A DNA stretch of 64,000 nt from Apostichopus japonicus (taxonomy: Eukaryota > Echinodermata > Holothuroidea > Aspidochirotida > Stichopodidae). The stretch is taken from contig NC_092571.1 of the NCBI RefSeq assembly GCF_037975245.1, forward strand, positions 6,158,001-6,222,000, in the 5' to 3' direction. The notes under the pieces were generated by a model. That model worked only from the letters and a program-made list of their open reading frames with translations, was not told the DNA's origin and made no database searches. The position numbers and the translations under genes were made by a program. The stretch's first letter is position 1; every line of letters begins with the position of its first letter. This document shows positions 60,718 through 64,000 of the stretch, in pieces.

Positions 60718-62862
60718 AGTCTAGACGTTGGATATATCTTGACGTCGTTCTTCGCCTTAATTTAGTTGTTCGAACGACTCCAATGACGGCCCGGGGTTGC
60801 AGAGAAGAAAAGGACGACATTTGAAGACACAGTAAACATAACGTGATTACGGTTAGTGATATTTTACATTATCTGAAGTTATCTGTATGCATGTATATCT
60901 GTCTGTGAAGTTAGCATATGCATAGTCTGCAACGTAAACCTAGTCTAGGCCTATCAGTATATGCCTTACTTTTGACTCCAGTTTTATGCACAACGAGAAC
61001 AGTGTTACGTCATGGACATGTACCTATCAGCAACTGAGGCATTTTGACGGCACTTAATGCTTTCTGGGATCAGTGTAGAAAAGTCTGTAGGAGAGTTAAA
61101 ATATGTTGGGTCGGGATTGCGCCAGTGATATGTCGGTTACTTCTTGTAGGTGCCAGACGTGGCACGAGAAGTTGAGAGCGCCATCGATGGCCATCTTCTA
61201 AATGTCATCTATCCATTAGCGACAGGGCTATTATTCACGATGTTACCATAGCAATGGAGCGTTAGATTCGAAACGGAGCTATTTTTAAACGAATATACAA
61301 GTCCCATGGAATTGTCGTGAATTTCATATTTGTTTTGGTCATAATACGTTAAATACAGAGCAAAAGCTAGATAAGGTAGAAATTAGATAGATTTATTCGT
61401 CAATGAGCAAAGTTTACCAGTAGAAAGTCCTAGTATGTCATAATTGAATCCTCCACGCTACTAGGTTTTATTCTCGGCTATGTCTGCTGTATCTGCATTA
61501 TCTGCTTTGTGTACCGTCATGAATACCGCACATTTCGATCGTTTTTAATGCACCGAGAGCTCGTGGCATTGTTTATGACGTTACCGTACCTGTTTGTATC
61601 ACACTGTCTTTCAAACGCCTGCCTCAGTAAATCAGCATTTAAGAAATGTGAAGTTGTTCTAACAGGAGCATAGCTGTTTCCACACTTAACGGTTTATAAT
61701 ATAAAGGCTAAGTAATGACACAACATTCCCGAAGAACAAATATTATCAAGCTTTTCAGAAAAGATGTCGCGGTGGCCTTACACTGTACAAAAGGAGCATT
61801 CCTTTTTGCAGCTACAGTTTTCGTGCTTATGTATACTTTCATTAAAATTTCCAGTGAAAGGCGACGAGCGAGACAGAAATCAAATTTACTACTCAGGTCT
61901 TAAGTTCCGATCGAATTCTATTGACAAGTTGTGCAAAATATTGCAATGACCTACTTTGTTTACACGAAACAAAATACCAAATAGAAACAACCACCCCCAC
62001 CCCCACCCCCAATAAAAAAAAACAGACAAACAAACAAAGCAAAACAAATGTTAAACACCATGTATATACATGCAGATATTAACAACAACCCAAAAAATAA
62101 TAATAATAATAATAAAAACAAAGAGTGCTTCGGCGGGGAATCGAACCTAGGCAGACATGAGCATCAATTTAATCTTAAATAAATTGTGATTACTTAGCAA
62201 GAAAAAGATGAATGAAAAAGACAATAATTAATTTGAATTATTGTATTATAAAATGGAAGACAAAAAGCTAAAATTAACAAGAGATTACGCCTCATCGAGG
62301 CCATGGTTTCACTGAACGTTGAACATCAACCCAGTCCGAATCGACGTGAGCCCTCCATTGCAAGTCAGTTAGCCCACTTCTGGCCCGAAGGCCGGGCTCT
62401 AAACGTAATCTCCCGGATGCTTTTGCGAACTAAGGGAGGATACGGAATTGGGATCCTAGGCCCGTATAAAAATTCCACCTTGGCGATGCCATTATAAACA
62501 AAGCAGTGTCTGTCATCCGATCGGCGCGATTCACACAGCCTGACAACAAACACCGACGCGCAGTGCTGTCTTCCAACCGTTCAGGCCACCACGCCAGCCT
62601 GGTGATTCTTGGGTCGAAATAATACTTAGAGTTCCAGATTGTTCCAAAACAATGTGATATGAATGCATACCATGCCCCAATTGGAGTATTGTACATTCGC
62701 ACAAAAGTTTAACCGTGAAAAAAAAAACACGAAAAAACCAAAGAAAAAAAAAACACGAAAAGATAAGTAAAACAAAAGCACACACACACACACACAAGAC
62801 GTAAAATGACCTAACGCAGTGCTTGTTTTGGCATATTTCCAGTCACCACGATCGTTTTGATC
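60718..62862. other. Spacer between duplicated segments
   Basis: No gene was recognised. It contains a C/A-rich patch at 61989-62045, (AAT)n at 62095-62115, a tRNA-like B-box on the minus strand at about 62130-62155 (AGGTTCGATTCCCCGCC), and a relative of the 35820-36060 repeat at about 62345-62495. Confidence 0.5.
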
Positions 62863-64000
62863 GTCTTGATGTGGAAGCGCATAAATCAAAGTAGAGATGA
62901 TGTGCCAATAAGGAGGATTGGAGGTGACACAGAGCAGTTAAGAAATTCTGTGTTTAAATCTGGATATGTTTCTCCGTGCGAGCAGACGGTTCAGTGTGCT
63001 TAACTTGCTCCTCTTCTAGCTCAAAGTCTTAACTGCGTCATGATATAGAAATCTGCATGCATCCCGACAGGCCAAGCCCTCAGATATCAACGTGGAGGGG
63101 GGGGGGGGTATGATTTGTCAGTTGACAACTTCTAGCTATACTTTAGCGGACCCTAAACGTGACGGACTTAGTGTGTAAGATAATGGAAGGATTACTTCCG
63201 GTACGACACCTACAACAGCTATAAAATAGAAAGCTCCTGATTAAAACCCTAAGAGGGCTGCCAACTGTGACTGAAATAAACACCGTCGCGTTCTGACTTT
63301 ACAGGGATGATAAAGGTCAGTCTCTTAACATTAGCAATTCCGTTAGATTTGTACAGTTTTTCTGATCATAGAATAGTTACAATACTACGTTGGCTTAATA
63401 GGTACATAGGAAAAGGAAACAAGTCTGCTCTAATCTGAAACTTTGGACTTTTTGTCTCTTCATTTGGACCTTTTTTTTGGATCCAAATTTTGAATGGAAA
63501 AAAAGAGGCAACATTTTGAGATAAAAAGACAACATTGTGAGATTTGGGGACTCTGTTTTTCTTTCCCAAGTCCTTATTAAGCCACCGTACAATGCTGACA
63601 CATGGTGCACACAATATTAAACTGCCACATGCAACCATCACAGTAGTCTACTGCTGTACACATGTAGGCCTAAGTAAAGGTTTAGTAGCTACAGCGTGAT
63701 AGTCTGACGTCTATCTTGTCCGTGCGCGCATGCAAACAGTGATACAAGAGCGCTCACAATAATATCAGCATAAAATCAGAAGCGCGCGCTCCGAAATATT
63801 TGTCTGCATTGCATGCTGTACGTACATAATACCTCCGCGCGCGCGTGTGCGTTGATCTATATACGAGTGTTTACTATACCGTCATACACAGTGGATTTTC
63901 AATGGAAAATATTTGTTGTCATTTTGTAGGCGTCCATATCAACACGTACTGTACTGTACTGTACTGTACTGGGCAGTTCTCTCTCCATTGCAAGCAGTGT
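62863..64000. repeat. Direct segmental duplication, copy 2 (runs off window)
   Basis: Near-identical to 59578-60717, continuing to the last base of the window, so the full duplicated unit is at least 1.14 kb and possibly about 3.3 kb in tandem. Confidence 0.93.

Overview
The window is animal nuclear DNA: AT-rich, intron-containing and crowded with repeats. It carries split genes with GT-AG introns, many 8-bp-target-site hAT transposons, LINE remnants, tRNA-like repeats and several satellites. The repeat style (marine-invertebrate-type LINE tails, huge numbers of CAGGGGCGTAG-type hAT ends) and the recognisable proteins suggest a marine invertebrate deuterostome, perhaps an echinoderm such as a sea cucumber. 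That assignment is inference, not proof.

Layout. 1-1390 is a 22-bp minisatellite that reverses orientation near base 330. 1.4-7.7 kb is a transposon graveyard: hAT-type elements with intact target duplications at 2517-3171, 4251-4679 and 4918-5934, then a 52-bp minisatellite with inverted flanking arms. 7.7-11.3 kb is gene-free. 11307-12293 is a complete intronless gene for a uronyl/heparan-sulfate 2-O-sulfotransferase-like Golgi enzyme. 12.3-16.3 kb holds AT microsatellites and decayed LINE ends. 16.3-23.2 kb is a satellite of about 59 units of about 117 bp, each carrying a G-quadruplex motif, followed by a 26-bp minisatellite. 23.2-40.7 kb is again mostly hAT elements (25144-27383, 27902-28255, 28876-29444, 31941-33355 with 32376-32937 nested inside), a LINE tail and a possible solo LTR.

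Two nuclear genes for mitochondrial proteins lie tail to tail around 44.2 kb. On the plus strand are the last three coding exons of the mitochondrial DNA polymerase catalytic subunit (POLG; 40746-44023); an intron between them is almost filled by a hAT element with a transposase remnant. On the minus strand is a FAST-kinase-domain (FASTKD) RNA-binding protein gene (about 53.5 to 44.4 kb) with FAST_1, FAST_2 and RAP regions. Its introns contain four tandem arrays. One of these (48370-49525) is an amplification of a real 42-nt coding exon with its splice sites, which is the most interesting object in the window.

53.9-64 kb holds a hAT-like element with a nested inverted-repeat element, four copies of a 470-bp element with 4-bp target duplications (two of them identical and with exchanged flanks), and a near-identical direct duplication of at least 1.1 kb that runs off the window end. 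No CRISPR array, rRNA or functional tRNA gene was recognised.
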